Below, in pieces: positions 16,445-24,857 of a stretch of 35,458 bases of DNA. Numbering within the stretch: position 1 is the stretch's first letter; the number at the start of each line of letters is the position of its first letter. A model generated the notes under the pieces. It saw only the letters and a list, made by a program, of their open reading frames with translations. It had not been told where the DNA came from and made no database searches. The translations under genes were made by a program, and so were the position numbers. Source of the DNA: Blastococcus sp. (lineage in GTDB: Bacteria > Actinomycetota > Actinomycetes > Mycobacteriales > Geodermatophilaceae); NCBI GenBank assembly GCA_025465355.1, contig JAODNN010000178.1:1-35458 (forward strand), written 5' to 3'.

Positions 16445-17275
16445 GTGGGACGAGTGACCAGCCGGACACCGGTGCTGCGCATCCGAGGGGGGCAGCACAC
16501 CACGCGACCCGACACGGTCGCGGCGGAGGAGCCCTTGGAGATCCGTCTGGACGGGAAGCCGCTCGCGGTGACCATGCGGACGCCGGGCCACGATTTCGAC
16601 CTGGTCCACGGGTTCCTGGCCACCGAGGGCGTGATCACCGGACCGGCCGACATCGCCGGGCTGCGGTACTGCGACTCCGCCGACGCCGACGGCCGCAACA
16701 CCTACAACGTGGTGGACGTCGACCTGGCCCCCGGAGTCGAGGCCCCGGACACCGCGCTGGACCGGAACTTCTACACGTCGAGCTCGTGCGGCGTCTGTGG
16801 CAAGGCCAGCATCGACGCGATCCGCACGAAGACCTCCTACGACGTCCCCGGTGACGCCACCCGACTGCCGCTCGAGGTGCTGTTCGCGTTGCCTGACCGG
16901 CTGCGGGCGGCCCAGGAGGTGTTCGACAAGACCGGCGGACTGCACGCGGCGGGGCTGTTCACCGCGGAGGGGCAGTTGGTGGCTCTCCGGGAGGACGTCG
17001 GCCGGCACAACGCCGTCGACAAGGTCATCGGGGACGGCGTCCGCGAGGGGCGGCTGCCGCTGGCCGGGCGGGTGCTGATGGTGAGCGGCCGGGCGAGTTT
17101 CGAGCTCACCCAGAAGGCGGTGATGGCCGGCATCCCGGTGCTGGCCGCGGTCTCGGCGCCGTCGTCCCTGGCCGTGGAGCTGGCCCGTGAGGTCGGCATC
17201 ACCCTCGTCGGCTTCCTGCGCGGCGACGGCTGCAACGTCTACACGCACCAGGAGCGGATCGTCCTCCCGGAGTGA
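16445..17275 (+). CDS. fdhD: sulfur carrier protein FdhD
   Basis: 276 residues from GTG 16445 (MGRVTSRTPVLRIRGG). FdhD transfers sulfur from IscS to the Mo-bis-MGD cofactor and is required for formate dehydrogenase activity. The functional Cys pair is C115/C118 in TSSSCGVCGKASIDAI. Other blocks are EEPLEIRLDGKPLAVTMRTPGHD, FTAEGQLVALREDVGRHNAVDKVIG and GRASFELTQKAVMAGIPVLAAVSAPSSLAVELA. GTG 16427, six codons earlier, is an alternative. Converges with mog, 6 nt apart. No formate dehydrogenase gene is in the window. Confidence 0.95.
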   Translation: MGRVTSRTPVLRIRGGQHTTRPDTVAAEEPLEIRLDGKPLAVTMRTPGHDFDLVHGFLATEGVITGPADIAGLRYCDSADADGRNTYNVVDVDLAPGVEAPDTALDRNFYTSSSCGVCGKASIDAIRTKTSYDVPGDATRLPLEVLFALPDRLRAAQEVFDKTGGLHAAGLFTAEGQLVALREDVGRHNAVDKVIGDGVREGRLPLAGRVLMVSGRASFELTQKAVMAGIPVLAAVSAPSSLAVELAREVGITLVGFLRGDGCNVYTHQERIVLPE

Positions 17276-17281
17276 CCTCTT

Positions 17282-17776
17282 TCAGTGATCCCCTCCGCGC
17301 AGCTGGCTCACGACGTGCGGGAGAAGCGGGCCGAGCACGGCCAGACCGTCGCGCACCCCGCCGGTGGAGCCCGGCAGATTCACGATCAGCGTGCGGCCCG
17401 CGATCCCGGCCAGGCCACGCGACAGCACCGACGTCGGCACGCCGTGCCCGGCGCCGTACCGACGGATCGCCTCGGCGATGCCCGGGGCCTCCCGTTCGAG
17501 GACCGCGCGGGTTGCTTCCGGCGTGACGTCGGTGGGGGACAGGCCGGTCCCGCCGGTGGTGAGGACGACGTCGGCCCCCCCGACGATCGCCTCCTCCAGG
17601 ACGATCTCCAGCTCGGCGGCGTCGTCCGGTCGGACGTGCGGACCCTCGACGGTGAAGCCGAGCTCCCGCAGCCCCTCGGCCAGCACGCGCCCGCTGGTGT
17701 CCTCGTAGACGCCGAAGGCGGCACGGTTCGAGGCGGTGACGACGACGGCGCGTGCGCCGTCCGGAAGCTCGCTCAT
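17282..17776 (-). CDS. mog: molybdopterin adenylyltransferase, MogA/MoaB family
   Basis: 164 residues from ATG 17776, overlapping the moaC stop by 4 nt. This family adenylates molybdopterin before Mo insertion by MoeA. ARAVVVTASNRAAFGVYEDTSG, the strongly conserved TTGGTGLSPTDVTPEA (73-88) and LIVNLPGSTGGVRDGL are present. Gene name follows function; annotation as moaB is equally defensible because the two are homologous. Confidence 0.9.
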   Translation of the reverse strand: MSELPDGARAVVVTASNRAAFGVYEDTSGRVLAEGLRELGFTVEGPHVRPDDAAELEIVLEEAIVGGADVVLTTGGTGLSPTDVTPEATRAVLEREAPGIAEAIRRYGAGHGVPTSVLSRGLAGIAGRTLIVNLPGSTGGVRDGLAVLGPLLPHVVSQLRGGDH

Positions 17777-18246
17777 CGGGTCCAGTCCCCGCTCTTCCCA
17801 CCGGACTTGGTCAGCAGCCGGACATCGGTGATCGTGGCCCGCGGATCGACGGCCTTCACCATGTCGATCACGGTGAGCCCGGCGACAGCGACGGAGGTGA
17901 GCGCCTCCATCTCCACACCGGTGCGGTCGGCCGTCCGGGCGGTCGCGGTGATCTCGACGGCGTCGTCCGTGACCTCGAGATCGACGGTGACGCCGTGCAG
18001 GGCGATCGGATGACACAGCGGGACGAGGTCCGGCGTCCGCTTGGCTCCCGCGATCCCGGCGATCCGCGCCACTGCGATCGCGTCACCCTTCGGCACCCCG
18101 GCACCGCGGAGGAGTTCGACCACCTCCGGGCTGACCAGCACCCGTCCGGCCGCGGTGGCCACCCGTGCGGTGACCGGCTTGGCGGACACATCGACCATCC
18201 GGGCGGCCCCGGTCTCGTCGACGTGGGTCAGCCGGGGTTCGTTCAT
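17773..18246 (-). CDS. moaC: cyclic pyranopterin monophosphate synthase MoaC
   Basis: 157 residues, standard length, from ATG 18246 (MNEPRLTHVDETGAARMVDVSAK). With MoaA it converts GTP to cyclic pyranopterin monophosphate. LVPLCHPIALHGV (75-87), GVEMEALTSVAVAGLTVIDMVKAVD (110-134) with catalytic D128 and K131, and the C-terminal LLTKSGGKSG are all conserved. It lies 13 nt after moeA and overlaps mog by 4 nt: one operon moeA-moaC-mog. Confidence 0.96.
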   Translation of the reverse strand: MNEPRLTHVDETGAARMVDVSAKPVTARVATAAGRVLVSPEVVELLRGAGVPKGDAIAVARIAGIAGAKRTPDLVPLCHPIALHGVTVDLEVTDDAVEITATARTADRTGVEMEALTSVAVAGLTVIDMVKAVDPRATITDVRLLTKSGGKSGDWTR

Positions 18247-18259
18247 GTGCGTGTCCTCT

Positions 18260-19471
18260 TCACTGCAGGGCTCCTTCGATGAGCACGACGTCCACCTCGG
18301 CGCCGGCGGGCAGCTCGGTGACGTCTTCGGGGACGACGACCAGGCAGTTGGCCCGCGAGAGGTGCGCGACCAGGTGCGAGCCAGGGCCACCGACCTGCGA
18401 GACGGAACCGTCGTCGTAGCGGCCGCGCAGGTACTGGCGGCGTCCGGCGGGGGAGGTCAGCGCGCCGGCCAGCCGGGCGGGCACGCGAAGCCGGGCGGGG
18501 GCGGCGTGGCCCAGGGCGCGGCGAAGGGCGGGGCGGACGAACACCTCGAACGAGACGAAGGAGCTCACCGGGTTGCCGGGCAGCGTGACCACGGGGACGC
18601 CGTCCACGGTGCCGGAGCCCTGCGGCCCGCCCGGCTGCATCGCGACCTTGGTGAACTCGACGGTGCCCAGCTCACGGAAGGCGTCCTTCACCACCTCGTA
18701 GGCGCCCGCGCTGACCCCGCCGCTGGTGATCAGCAGGTCGGCGGTCGCGAGCTCGGCCCGGACGGTGGCGAGGAACTGGCCGACGTCGTCAGGGACGAAG
18801 TGCAGCCGCCGGGCCTCCCCGCCGGCCTCCTCGACCGCTGCCACCAGGAGGGCCGAGTTCGACTCGTAGATCTGGCCCGGCAGCAGGGGCAGCCCGGGTG
18901 CCACCAGCTCGCTGCCGGTGGAGAGCACCAGCACCCGGGGCTTGCGGCGCACCGGCAGCGTGGTGACGCCGACCGCGGCGGCCAGCCCGAGCTGGGCGGA
19001 CCCGAGCGGGGATCCCGCCGACAGCGCCACGGCGCCCTCGGCGATGTCCTCGCCGGCGGCCCGCAGGTGGGTGCCCGCCGGCGGTGCGTCCCGGATCTCC
19101 ACGACGTCGGTGCCGCCGTCGGTCAGCTCGACAGGGACGACGACGTCGGCACCCGCCGGCAGGGGAGCGCCGGTCATGATCCGTTGGACGGTGCCGGATG
19201 CGAGGGGGCCGACGTCGGTGCGGCCGGCGGGGATGTCGTCGGCGACCGGCAGTCGCACCGGGGTCCGCGCGGCACCTGCCACCTCGACCCACCGCGCCGC
19301 GTAGCCGTCCATCGCGGAGTTGTCGAAGCCCGGGAGCGCCACCCGCGCGCGCACGTCCCTTGCGAGCACGCGACCGTGCGCCGCAGCGAGGTCGACGTCC
19401 TCCTCGGACAGCGGGGGGAGCAGCGCCGCGACCACCGCCTGGTGTTCCTCAACCGTGCGCACGAGGGACAT
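18260..19471 (-). CDS. moeA: molybdopterin molybdenumtransferase MoeA
   Basis: 403 residues. MoeA inserts molybdate into adenylated molybdopterin. The signature PGFDNSAMDGYA is at 47-58. IMTGAPLPAGADVVVPVE, PRVLVLSTGSELV, ITSGGVSAGAYEVVKDAF, KVAMQPGGPQGSG and VVTLPGNPVSSFVSFEVFV follow in family order, then the C-terminal MoeA domain IV. First gene of a minus-strand operon with moaC and mog; divergent from the carbonic anhydrase gene. Confidence 0.96.
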   Translation of the reverse strand: MSLVRTVEEHQAVVAALLPPLSEEDVDLAAAHGRVLARDVRARVALPGFDNSAMDGYAARWVEVAGAARTPVRLPVADDIPAGRTDVGPLASGTVQRIMTGAPLPAGADVVVPVELTDGGTDVVEIRDAPPAGTHLRAAGEDIAEGAVALSAGSPLGSAQLGLAAAVGVTTLPVRRKPRVLVLSTGSELVAPGLPLLPGQIYESNSALLVAAVEEAGGEARRLHFVPDDVGQFLATVRAELATADLLITSGGVSAGAYEVVKDAFRELGTVEFTKVAMQPGGPQGSGTVDGVPVVTLPGNPVSSFVSFEVFVRPALRRALGHAAPARLRVPARLAGALTSPAGRRQYLRGRYDDGSVSQVGGPGSHLVAHLSRANCLVVVPEDVTELPAGAEVDVVLIEGALQ

Positions 19472-19502
19472 CCTGGCCGATGGGTCGCGGCGGGGCTCCG
19501 GT

Positions 19503-19508
19503 TAGGGT
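19503..19508 (+). promoter_or_regulatory. candidate -10 box for the carbonic anhydrase gene
   Basis: TAGGGT fits TANNNT and lies in the 73-nt divergent gap between moeA and the carbonic anhydrase. Transcription would start near 19515, leaving about 30 nt of leader containing GGAGG at 19534-19538. Confidence 0.35.
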
Positions 19509-19544
19509 CGGGCGGACAAAGGGACGGCGGGACGGAGGGTGGAC

Positions 19545-20030
19545 GTGGCCGAGATCGATCGCATGCTGGTGGCCAACGAGGAGTGGGCGCGGGACTTCGC
19601 CGACGCGCACCCGGTACGCCCGGCCCGGGCGGTCGCCGTGGTGGCCTGCATGGACTCCCGCATGCCCCTGTTCGGCCTGCTCGGCCTCTCGATCGGTGAC
19701 GCCCACGTCATCCGGAACGCCGGTGGCGTCATCACCGAGGACACCATCCGCTCGCTCACCATCTCCCAGCACCTGCTCGGCACTCGCGAGATCGTGCTGG
19801 TGCACCACACCGACTGTGGACTGCAGACCACCGACGACATCTCCTTCGCCGACCGCGTCGAGCAGGCAACGGGACGGCGTCCCCCATGGGCCGCGCGTGC
19901 GTTCACCGATGTCGACGACGACGTCCGCGAGTCGATGCGGCTGCTCAAGGAGAGCCCTTACCTGCTCTCGCGCGAGGTGCGCGGCACCGTGTACGACGTC
20001 GAGACCGGTCGGCTCCGCGAAGTGGTCTGA
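19545..20030 (+). CDS. beta-class carbonic anhydrase
   Basis: 161 residues from GTG 19545, preferred over GTG 19539 because GGAGG (19534-19538) abuts the latter. It interconverts CO2 and bicarbonate. Zinc ligands are C35, H88 and C91, with the D37/R39 dyad in ACMDSRM and the HHTDCG motif (87-92). GDAHVIRNAGGVITEDTIRSLTISQHLLGTREI is a strong family block. It most resembles the short mycobacterial beta enzyme of about 163 residues. It is transcribed away from moeA and ends at a hairpin. Confidence 0.92.
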   Translation: MAEIDRMLVANEEWARDFADAHPVRPARAVAVVACMDSRMPLFGLLGLSIGDAHVIRNAGGVITEDTIRSLTISQHLLGTREIVLVHHTDCGLQTTDDISFADRVEQATGRRPPWAARAFTDVDDDVRESMRLLKESPYLLSREVRGTVYDVETGRLREVV

Positions 20031-20031
20031 G

Positions 20032-20081
20032 GCCCCGTCCCGGGGCTTCCCCCGAGCTGGCGAGGGGTGAGAAGGACGGGG
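20032..20081 (+). terminator. hairpin after carbonic anhydrase, diverged repeat copy D
   Basis: GCCCCG/CGGGGC (20032-20037 with 20041-20046) forms a small hairpin 1 nt after the stop. Alternatively CCCCGTCC (20033-20040) pairs with GGACGGGG (20074-20081), enclosing CCCC-GAGCTGGCGA-GGGG. The GAGCTGGCGAG centre and nested layout resemble repeat copies A-C, though the CTGCAGGGTCCC part is missing. Confidence 0.55.
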
Positions 20082-20091
20082 TCCCTCTTGC

Positions 20092-20100
20092 TGGTATCGT
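20092..20100 (+). promoter_or_regulatory. candidate extended -10 promoter for rplM-rpsI
   Basis: TGGTATCGT contains a TGn extension followed by TATCGT. Transcription would start near 20107, giving a leader of about 100 nt before GTG 20209. In that leader GGCTGGTG (20123-20130) and CACCAGCC (20172-20179) are perfectly complementary. No good -35 is visible. Confidence 0.4.
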
Positions 20101-20208
20101 GACGGGCTGGCGCGCGCAAGCTGGCTGGTGCCCGCGTGTCGCAACGTCTCCCGTGCTCGGTGAGGCGATTCCACCAGCCTCCCGACGACGACGGAGGACA
20201 CGAGCGCC

Positions 20209-20652
20209 GTGCGCACGTACTCACCCAAGCCCGGCGAGATCGACCGGGCCTGGCTTGTCATCGACGCCACCGATGTGGTGCTCGGTCGACTGGCCAGCCA
20301 GACCGCGCAGCTGCTGCGCGGCAAGCACAAGCCCCAGTACGCCCCGCACCTCGACGTCGGTGACTTCGTCGTCATCGTGAACGCGGGCAAGGTGGCCCTC
20401 ACCGGCTCCAAGCGCGAGGACAAGGTCGCCTACCGGCACTCGGGTCACCCGGGCGGCCTCAAGACGATCAACGTCGGCGACCAGCTGCGCACGCACCCGG
20501 ATCGCGTCGTCGAGCGCGCGATCAAGGGGATGCTGCCGCACAACACCCTCGGCCGGCAGATGCTCTCCAAGCTCAAGATCTACGCGGGTCCTGAGCACCC
20601 CCACGCTGCGCAGCAGCCCCAGCCCTTCGAGATCAAGCAGGTGGCCCAGTGA
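20209..20652 (+). CDS. rplM: 50S ribosomal protein L13
   Basis: 147 residues from GTG 20209, with GGAGG at 20193-20197. L13 is an early 50S assembly protein. [54 protein letters not shown] and [32 protein letters not shown] are diagnostic. The stop overlaps the rpsI start (GTGA); the two form the conserved L13-S9 pair. Confidence 0.97.
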   Translation: MRTYSPKPGEIDRAWLVIDATDVVLGRLASQTAQLLRGKHKPQYAPHLDVGDFVVIVNAGKVALTGSKREDKVAYRHSGHPGGLKTINVGDQLRTHPDRVVERAIKGMLPHNTLGRQMLSKLKIYAGPEHPHAAQQPQPFEIKQVAQ

Positions 20653-21068
20653 CCAGCGCACTGACCGTGACCGACGCCGACGGGCGTCCCATCCAGACCG
20701 TCGGCCGCCGCAAGGAGGCCATCGTCCGGGTGCGTCTGCTCCCCGGCACCGGCCAGTTCACGCTCAACGGCCGCACCATCGAGGACTACTTCCCGAACAA
20801 GGTGCACCAGCAGCTCATCCGTGAGCCGTTCGTGATCCTGGAGAAGGCCGAGCAGTACGACGTCGTGGGGCTGCTCCACGGTGGCGGTGTCTCCGGCCAG
20901 GCCGGTGCGCTGCGGCTGGGCATCGCCCGGGCCCTCATCGAGATCGAGCCCGACGACCGTCCGGTGCTGAAGAAGGCCGGCTTCCTCACCCGGGACCCGC
21001 GGGTCACCGAGCGCAAGAAGTACGGGCTGAAGAAGGCCCGCAAGGCTCCTCAGTACTCCAAGCGCTGA
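20649..21068 (+). CDS. rpsI: 30S ribosomal protein S9
   Basis: 139 residues from GTG 20649, overlapping rplM by 4 nt. S9 reaches the P-site tRNA with its C-terminal Lys-Arg tail, here [59 protein letters not shown]-type block ([10 protein letters not shown]) and [21 protein letters not shown] are conserved. Confidence 0.97.
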   Translation: MTSALTVTDADGRPIQTVGRRKEAIVRVRLLPGTGQFTLNGRTIEDYFPNKVHQQLIREPFVILEKAEQYDVVGLLHGGGVSGQAGALRLGIARALIEIEPDDRPVLKKAGFLTRDPRVTERKKYGLKKARKAPQYSKR

Positions 21069-21079
21069 CCGGTACGTCC

Positions 21080-22423
21080 GTGGGTCGCCTTTTCGGGACC
21101 GACGGCGTCCGGGGTCGGGCCAATTCCGACCTCACGCCGGAACTGGCCCTCTCGGTGGCGCGTGCCGCTGCCGGTGTGCTCGCCGACCGCGACGGGACTC
21201 ATCGTCCCGTCGCGGTCGTCGGTCGCGACCCGCGCGCCAGCGGGGAGATGCTGGAGGCCGCAGTCGTCGCAGGCCTGACCAGCGCCGGGGCCACCGTGCT
21301 GCGTGCCGGTGTGCTGCCGACGCCGGCGCTGGCCTACCTCACCGGTCGCAACGACGCCGACCTCGGCGTGATGATCTCGGCGAGCCACAACCCGATGCCG
21401 GACAACGGGATCAAGCTGTTCAGCCGCGGTGGCCACAAGCTTCCGGACGACGACGAGGCGCTGGTCGAGCGCACCGTGGCCAGCGGCGCGGCGGACGACC
21501 ACCGGCCCACCGGTGCCGAGATCGGCCGGATCCATGACCTGCCGAGCGCGACCGAGGACTATGTCGGTCACCTGCTCGGCACCGTCGAGCACTCGCTGAC
21601 CGGGTTGAGCGTCGTCGTCGACTGTGCCCACGGCGCAGCGGCCGGTTGCGCTCCGGAGGTTTACCGCCGCGCGGGTGCGACGGTCCACGCCATCGGCAAC
21701 GAGCCCGACGGCTGGAACATCAACGACGGCATCGGCTCCACCCACCTCGGCCCGCTGATCGAGGCGGTCCAGCGGCAGGGTGCCGACCTCGGCATCGCGC
21801 ACGACGGAGACGCCGACCGGTGCCTGGCGGTCGCCGCCGACGGCACGGTCGTGGACGGCGACGCCATCCTCGCCGTCTGCGCGCTGGCGCTGCACGAACG
21901 TGGCGCGCTCAAGGACGACACGGTGGTCGCCACCGTGATGAGCAACCTCGGCTTCCATCACGCGATGCGCGACGCCGGCATCGCCGTCCAGACGACGGCG
22001 GTCGGCGACCGCTACGTCCTGGAGGCGCTGCGGGCCCGTGGCCTGAGCCTGGGCGGCGAGCAGAGCGGGCACCTGGTGTTCCTGGAGCACGCGACCACTG
22101 GTGACGGTCTCCTGACCGGGCTGGCGCTGCTGTCCCGGATGGTCGCGACCGGCACGTCACTGGCCGAGCTCGCCTCCGTCGTGCAGCGGCTGCCCCAGAC
22201 CCTGGTCAACGTTCCCGTCCGCGACCGGCTCGCCGTCTCCGAGAGCGACCAGGTCGCCGAGGCCGTCAACGCCGTCGAGGAGGAACTCGGCGACGCCGGC
22301 CGCGTGCTGCTGCGCCCCTCGGGCACCGAGCAACTGGTCCGGGTCATGGTGGAGGCGCCCACCCAGAGCCAGGCCGACGAGATCGCCCATCGACTCGCAT
22401 CGGTCGTCGCCGCCGTCGCCTGA
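21080..22423 (+). CDS. glmM: phosphoglucosamine mutase
   Basis: 447 residues from GTG 21080. It interconverts glucosamine-6-phosphate and glucosamine-1-phosphate on the route to UDP-GlcNAc and peptidoglycan. [10 protein letters not shown] at 6-15, the phosphoserine loop ISASHNP with S102, the Mg site DGDADR (242-247) and the C-terminal phosphate-binding [14 protein letters not shown] are all present. It starts 11 nt after rpsI. The ribosome binding site is poor, so coupling to rpsI is likely. Confidence 0.97.
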   Translation: MGRLFGTDGVRGRANSDLTPELALSVARAAAGVLADRDGTHRPVAVVGRDPRASGEMLEAAVVAGLTSAGATVLRAGVLPTPALAYLTGRNDADLGVMISASHNPMPDNGIKLFSRGGHKLPDDDEALVERTVASGAADDHRPTGAEIGRIHDLPSATEDYVGHLLGTVEHSLTGLSVVVDCAHGAAAGCAPEVYRRAGATVHAIGNEPDGWNINDGIGSTHLGPLIEAVQRQGADLGIAHDGDADRCLAVAADGTVVDGDAILAVCALALHERGALKDDTVVATVMSNLGFHHAMRDAGIAVQTTAVGDRYVLEALRARGLSLGGEQSGHLVFLEHATTGDGLLTGLALLSRMVATGTSLAELASVVQRLPQTLVNVPVRDRLAVSESDQVAEAVNAVEEELGDAGRVLLRPSGTEQLVRVMVEAPTQSQADEIAHRLASVVAAVA

Positions 22424-22464
22424 CCGACGCGGAGCGTGCAGGGGGTGCGGGCGCCACCCCCCGG

Positions 22465-22470
22465 TACCCT
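22465..22470 (+). promoter_or_regulatory. candidate -10 box for leaderless glmS
   Basis: TACCCT fits TANNNT and is followed by exactly 7 nt and then ATG 22478. No ribosome binding site precedes the ATG, consistent with a leaderless transcript. The 54-nt glmM-glmS gap is too short for a glmS ribozyme, and none is seen. Confidence 0.45.
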
Positions 22471-22477
22471 CGGTGAA

Positions 22478-24340
22478 ATGTGCGGCATCGTGGGTTATGT
22501 GGGCCATCAGGATGCCCGGGAGGTGGTCCTCGAGGGGCTGCGGCGACTCGAGTACCGGGGTTATGACTCCGCCGGCATGGCGGTCGTCGCCGACGGCGCG
22601 CTGACCACGGCGAAGAAGGCCGGAAAGCTCGCCAACCTGGAGAAGGTCCTGGCCGACCGTCCGCTCCCCGCCGCCACGATCGGCCTCGGGCACACCCGCT
22701 GGGCGACCCATGGCGGCCCGACCGACCGCAACGCCCACCCCCACCTGTCGGCCGACGGGTCGGTCGCGGTGATCCACAACGGCATCATCGAGAACTTCGC
22801 CGCGCTGCGCGCCGAGTGCGAGCACGACGGGGTCGAGTTCGCCTCGGACACCGACACCGAGGTCGCCGCGCACCTGCTCGCCGCCGCGTACGCGGCAGCG
22901 CCGGAGGGCGAGAGCCGCCTCGCCGATGCCATGCGCACCGTCTGCCGCCGGCTGGAAGGCGCCTTCACCCTCGTCGCCAGCTCCGCGGCCGAGCCCGACA
23001 CCCTGGTCGCCGCCCGTCGCAGCAGCCCGCTCGTGGTAGGCGTCGGAGACGGCGAGTACTTCCTCGGGTCCGACGTCGCCGCCTTCATCGCGCACACCCG
23101 TGAGGCCCGCGAGCTCGGTCAGGACCAGGTCGTCGAGATCAACCGTGACCGCGGAGTCACCGTCACCGACTTCGACGGTGGGTCGGTGGAGCCGACGTCC
23201 TACACCGTGGACTGGGACGCCGCCGCCGCCGAGAAGGGTGGCTACGACTGGTTCATGCTCAAGGAGATCGCCGAGCAGCCGCAGGCCATCGCGGACACCC
23301 TCCTGGGCCGCCTCGGCCCCCAGGGCGAGCTGGCGCTCGATGAGGTGCGGCTGTCGGACCAGGAACTGCGCGACATCGACAAGATCTTCGTGGTCGCCTG
23401 CGGGACCGCCTACCACGCGGGGCTGATCGCCAAGTATGCCCTCGAGCACTGGACCCGCATCCCGGTCGAGGTGGAGGTTGCCTCCGAGTTCCGCTACCGC
23501 GACCCGGTGCTCGACCGTTCCACGCTGGTGGTCGTGATCAGCCAGTCCGGCGAGACCATGGACTCGCTCATGGCCCTGCGGCACGCGAAGGACCAGCGGG
23601 CCCGCGTGCTGGCGATCTGCAACGCCAACGGCTCGACGATCCCGCGCGAGTCCGACGCCGTGCTCTACACGCACGCGGGCCCGGAGATCGCCGTCGCCTC
23701 GACCAAGGGTTTCCTCACCCAACTGGTCGCCTGCTACCTCGTCGGGCTGTTCCTCGCGCAGGTGCGCGGCATGAAGTTCGAGGACGAGATCGCGTCGATC
23801 GTCGCAGACCTGCGGCGGCTTCCGGAGGCCGTCGCCGAGGTGCTCGCCCGTATGGACTCGGTCCGCGAACTGGGCCGCTCGCTCGCTGACGCGAACACGA
23901 TCCTCTTCCTCGGCCGGCACGTGGGCTTCCCGGTCGCGCTCGAGGGCGCACTGAAGCTCAAGGAGCTGGCCTACATCCACGCCGAGGGCTTCGCGGCCGG
24001 TGAGCTCAAGCACGGGCCGATCGCGGTGATCGAGGAGGGGACACCGGTCGTCGTCATCGTCCCGTCGCCGCGCAGCCGCGGGTCGGTGCACGGCAAGGTG
24101 GTCTCCAACATCCAGGAGGTGCGCGCCCGCGGGGCCCGCACGATCGTGATCGCCGAGGAGGGCGACGAGGACGTCGTCCCCTACGCCGACCACCTGATCC
24201 GGGTGCCCCGGACGCCCACGCTGCTCGCGCCGGTGGTCACCACCGTGCCGCTGCAGGTCCTGGCCTGCGAGATCGCCGCCACCCGGGGCCTGGACGTCGA
24301 CCAGCCCCGCAACCTGGCGAAGTCCGTCACCGTCGAGTAA
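22478..24340 (+). CDS. glmS: glutamine-fructose-6-phosphate aminotransferase (isomerizing)
   Basis: 620 residues from ATG 22478, chosen because Met must be removed to expose C2, the catalytic nucleophile (MCGIVGYVG). It makes glucosamine-6-phosphate from fructose-6-phosphate and glutamine. The glutaminase domain shows [13 protein letters not shown] and [19 protein letters not shown]. Two SIS domains follow ([45 protein letters not shown]). The C-terminus [13 protein letters not shown] is canonical. Confidence 0.97.
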   Translation: MCGIVGYVGHQDAREVVLEGLRRLEYRGYDSAGMAVVADGALTTAKKAGKLANLEKVLADRPLPAATIGLGHTRWATHGGPTDRNAHPHLSADGSVAVIHNGIIENFAALRAECEHDGVEFASDTDTEVAAHLLAAAYAAAPEGESRLADAMRTVCRRLEGAFTLVASSAAEPDTLVAARRSSPLVVGVGDGEYFLGSDVAAFIAHTREARELGQDQVVEINRDRGVTVTDFDGGSVEPTSYTVDWDAAAAEKGGYDWFMLKEIAEQPQAIADTLLGRLGPQGELALDEVRLSDQELRDIDKIFVVACGTAYHAGLIAKYALEHWTRIPVEVEVASEFRYRDPVLDRSTLVVVISQSGETMDSLMALRHAKDQRARVLAICNANGSTIPRESDAVLYTHAGPEIAVASTKGFLTQLVACYLVGLFLAQVRGMKFEDEIASIVADLRRLPEAVAEVLARMDSVRELGRSLADANTILFLGRHVGFPVALEGALKLKELAYIHAEGFAAGELKHGPIAVIEEGTPVVVIVPSPRSRGSVHGKVVSNIQEVRARGARTIVIAEEGDEDVVPYADHLIRVPRTPTLLAPVVTTVPLQVLACEIAATRGLDVDQPRNLAKSVTVE

Positions 24341-24368
24341 TAGGACCCCTCTGCCCCCCACCGGCCCC

Positions 24369-24411
24369 CTGCAGGGTCCCGCCGTGAGCTTGCGAGCGGG
24401 GTGGGGGGCAG
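24369..24411 (+). repeat. intergenic hairpin repeat, copy C (after glmS)
   Basis: A 43-nt unit beginning CTGCAGGGTCCC with GAGCTTGCGAG in the centre and ending GGGGGGCAG. CTGCCCCCCAC (24351-24361) pairs perfectly with GTGGGGGGCAG (24401-24411); CCCCTCTGC (24346-24354) can alternatively pair with GCAGAGGGG (24427-24435). It follows the glmS stop by 28 nt. This is the longest and most stable copy and a probable terminator. Confidence 0.7.
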
Positions 24412-24467
24412 GGGGTGTTTCTCCCTGCAGAGGGGCCGTTCCAGCATCGGGAGGGCAGACTGACGCG

Positions 24468-24857
24468 GTGATCATCGGGGTGGGGATCGACGTCGTGCCG
24501 GTCGAGCGCTTCGCCGAGTCGCTGACCCGCACTCCGGGCCTGCGCGACCGGCTGTTCACGGCCGCCGAGCAGCGCACGCCCTCGGGGAGCCCGCGAACCG
24601 GCGAGTCCCTCGCTGCCCGTTTCGCGGCCAAGGAAGCGCTGGCCAAGGCGCTGGGCGCGCCCGGAGATCTGCACTGGCACGACGCGGAGGTCACCGTCGG
24701 CGAGCACGGTCGGCCGCACCTCGAGGTCCGCGGCACGGTGGCCGGCCGCGCCGCGCAACTTGGCGTCTCCTCCTGGCACGTGTCGCTGAGTCATGACGGC
24801 GGCATCGCCTCGGCCGTGGTCGTCGCCGAGGGGCTGTTCACGCCGGAGCAGCAATGA
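24468..24857 (+). CDS. acpS: holo-[acyl-carrier-protein] synthase
   Basis: 129 residues from GTG 24468 ([15 protein letters not shown]). It transfers 4'-phosphopantetheine from CoA to acyl carrier protein. Mg ligands D8 and E56 ([14 protein letters not shown]) are present, with [19 protein letters not shown] near the C-terminus. In-frame upstream codons overlap repeat copy C and are rejected. The stop overlaps the next gene by 4 nt. Confidence 0.94.
   Translation: MIIGVGIDVVPVERFAESLTRTPGLRDRLFTAAEQRTPSGSPRTGESLAARFAAKEALAKALGAPGDLHWHDAEVTVGEHGRPHLEVRGTVAGRAAQLGVSSWHVSLSHDGGIASAVVVAEGLFTPEQQ

Noticed and set aside
17752-19699. Plus-strand frames opposite moaC and moeA
   Set aside because: moaC and moeA on the minus strand have complete diagnostic motifs; the opposite frames are compositional artefacts.
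22424-22477. glmS ribozyme upstream of glmS
   Set aside because: The gap is 54 nt, too short for the ribozyme, and none of its conserved core is seen.
22157-24736. 859-codon open frame on the minus strand across glmS and acpS
   Set aside because: It is antisense to well-recognised genes; its length follows from high GC and codon bias, and the translation is low-complexity Arg/Gly/Asp/His-rich without family motifs.
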